In this document: piece after piece, positions 15,543 through 16,424 of the stretch
Numbering within the stretch: position 1 is the first letter of the stretch
How the letters are laid out: every line of letters begins with the position of its first letter
Origin: an uncultured Pseudomonadota bacterium
GTDB lineage: Bacteria; Pseudomonadota; Gammaproteobacteria; Methylococcales; Methylomonadaceae
Length of the DNA: 16,424 bases
Assembly (NCBI GenBank): GCA_903953455.1
Contig: CAJBJW010000021.1
Span: 1-16,424, forward strand
Reading direction: 5' to 3'
The notes under the pieces: generated by a model
Told to the model about the DNA's origin: nothing
What the model saw: the letters and a program-made list of their open reading frames with translations, nothing else
Database searches by the model: none
Translations under genes and position numbers: made by a program

Positions 15543-16424
15543 ATGTCCTACTCTTTTACCGAAAAAAAGCGTATTCGAAATAATTTTGGGAAAAGCACCG
15601 AAGTGCTTGAAGTTCCCTATCTTCTTGCTACTCAAATCGACTCTTATGCCCATTTTCTGCAGTCCGGTGTAAGTGTGAATAAGCGTGATAATGAGGGATT
15701 ACATGCCGCATTTTCAAGCGTATTTCCCATTGAGAGTCATAATGGTTATGCGGAATTGCAGTATGTTCGTTATCGCTTAAGTGATACTATTTTTGATGTG
15801 CGTGAATGTCAGCAACGTGGTGCAACTTATGCCGCATCTTTGCGCGTTCTTGTGCGTTTAGTCATATATGATAAAGAATCGCCATCTTCAGCTAAAGTAG
15901 TTAAAGATATACGTGAACAAGAAGTCTATATGGGTGAGTTGCCATTGATGACGGAAAATGGAACGTTTGTTATTAACGGAACAGAGCGAGTAATTGTGTC
16001 GCAACTGCATCGTTCTCCAGGTGTTTTCTTTGATCATGATAAAGGCAAAACCCATTCTTCTGGAAAATTACTTTTTAATGCCCGCGTTATTCCTTATCGT
16101 GGTTCGTGGCTTGACTTTGAATTCGATCATAAAGATTGTGTCTACGTACGTATAGATCGTCGACGTAAAATTCCTGCGACAATTTTACTTCGTGCGTTAG
16201 GTTATGATAATGAAGACATGATTAACATGTTCTTCGAAACAAATAAATTTAATTTAAGTAGAGATGTTTTTACCTATCATATCGTGCCCGAGCGTTTGCG
16301 TGGCGAAATCTCAGCGTTCGATATTAAAAATGGTAATCAGGTTCTTGTTGAAGAAGGTCGACGTATTACGGCCAAACATATTCGGGAAATTACAAAAGCG
16401 GGTTTATCCTCTTTTGAAGTCCCA
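15543..16424 (+). CDS. rpoB: RNA polymerase beta subunit, 5' part (residues 1-294)
   Basis: This is the true start of RpoB. ATG at 15543 gives MSYSFTEKKRIRNNFGKSTE, the family N-terminus, and the frame stays open to the window end. Residues 1-247 are unique to this side; 248-294 are the duplicated overlap, and the protein continues at base 142. The segment GTFVINGTERVIVSQLHRSP (140-159) includes V150, the match to E. coli V146, a minor rifampicin-resistance site that is wild type here. Ribosome-site options are weak: AAGG at 15527-15530 or GAAG at 15535-15538. The gene lies 128 bases after rplL, beyond two terminator-like hairpins. Confidence 0.98.
   Translation, partial: MSYSFTEKKRIRNNFGKSTEVLEVPYLLATQIDSYAHFLQSGVSVNKRDNEGLHAAFSSVFPIESHNGYAELQYVRYRLSDTIFDVRECQQRGATYAASLRVLVRLVIYDKESPSSAKVVKDIREQEVYMGELPLMTENGTFVINGTERVIVSQLHRSPGVFFDHDKGKTHSSGKLLFNARVIPYRGSWLDFEFDHKDCVYVRIDRRRKIPATILLRALGYDNEDMINMFFETNKFNLSRDVFTYHIVPERLRGEISAFDIKNGNQVLVEEGRRITAKHIREITKAGLSSFEVP
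16284..16424 (+). repeat. Right copy of 141-bp terminal direct repeat (inside rpoB)
   Basis: This segment is identical to bases 1-141 and in the same rpoB frame. Removing one copy gives the 16,283-bp circle. The perfect identity and the in-frame continuation on both sides show that the same genomic bases were written twice. Confidence 0.97.

Larger units (their letters stand above)
1..16424. other. Circular contig with terminal redundancy; unit length 16,283 bp
   Basis: The first and last 141 bases are identical and rpoB runs in frame across the join, so the record is one turn of a circle plus the overlap. All 13 protein genes and the tRNA lie on the + strand. No replication initiator, partition, relaxase, integrase, transposase or phage gene is present. 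The gene order is a closed loop of the chromosomal rif/L11 and str regions, joined through a single tuf gene. I infer an assembly loop between two tuf copies rather than a natural replicon. A real excision or tandem-duplication junction cannot be excluded from sequence alone. Confidence 0.85.

Noticed and set aside
14982..15653. A 223-residue reading frame on the minus strand opposite rplL and the start of rpoB
   Set aside because: It is a shadow of rplL and the terminator gap; the alanine- and threonine-rich stretch is the complement of the L7/L12 hinge and has no recognisable domain.
1..16424. A plasmid, phage or other mobile circle
   Set aside because: Circular ends suggest it, but there are no replication, partition, transfer, integration or structural genes, and every gene is an essential chromosomal one in standard order.
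1..16424. CRISPR arrays, insertion sequences, rRNA genes
   Set aside because: No regularly spaced repeats, transposase frames with terminal repeats, or rRNA signatures were seen on either strand.

Overview
The window is AT-rich (roughly 40% G+C by eye) and carries only core transcription and translation genes, all on the + strand. Read as a circle, the order is rpoB, rpoC, rpsL, rpsG, fusA, tuf, tRNA-Trp, secE, nusG, rplK, rplA, rplJ, rplL, then rpoB again. This is the joined rif/L11 and str regions of a proteobacterial chromosome. The protein sequences and the tuf/tRNA-Trp/secE/nusG linkage point to a gammaproteobacterium. Legionella and Coxiella relatives are a reasonable guess from remembered sequences, but I cannot place the lineage firmly.

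The first 141 bases are repeated exactly as the last 141 bases, and rpoB is cut by the window ends. Joining the ends restores one uninterrupted 1363-residue RpoB. The record is therefore a circular contig of 16,283 bp with a 141-bp terminal overlap. It holds no replication, partition, mobilisation or selfish genes, so I do not think it is a plasmid or phage. Many gammaproteobacteria have one tuf copy before tRNA-Trp/secE and a second after fusA. Collapsing those two near-identical tuf genes during assembly, or recombining them, gives exactly this circle. The tuf here is probably a merged tufA/tufB junction.

Layout: 1-3351 is the 3' four fifths of rpoB; 3444-7667 is rpoC, with a TTG start; 7810-12008 is the str operon (rpsL, rpsG, fusA, tuf) behind a near-consensus promoter at the end of rpoC; 12070-12145 is tRNA-Trp; 12191-13100 is secE-nusG; 13193-14315 is rplK-rplA behind a terminator-like hairpin and a likely L1-binding leader; 14506-15414 is rplJ-rplL behind a clear L10 leader; 15543-16424 is the 5' part of rpoB. 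No gene-free gap exceeds 190 bases.

The genes make RNA polymerase beta and beta', two 30S proteins (S12, S7), four proteins of the 50S L11/L1 and stalk regions, both main elongation factors, the SecE translocon subunit and the transcription factor NusG. The most informative parts are the gaps. They hold terminator-like hairpins before rplK, before rpoB (two in tandem) and before rpoC, plus ribosomal-protein autoregulatory leaders. Together these suggest graded expression of stalk proteins over beta over beta'. I see no novel gene system; the noteworthy points are the false-looking circle, the regulatory hairpins, and a fusA with relaxed codon use and several altered conserved residues.
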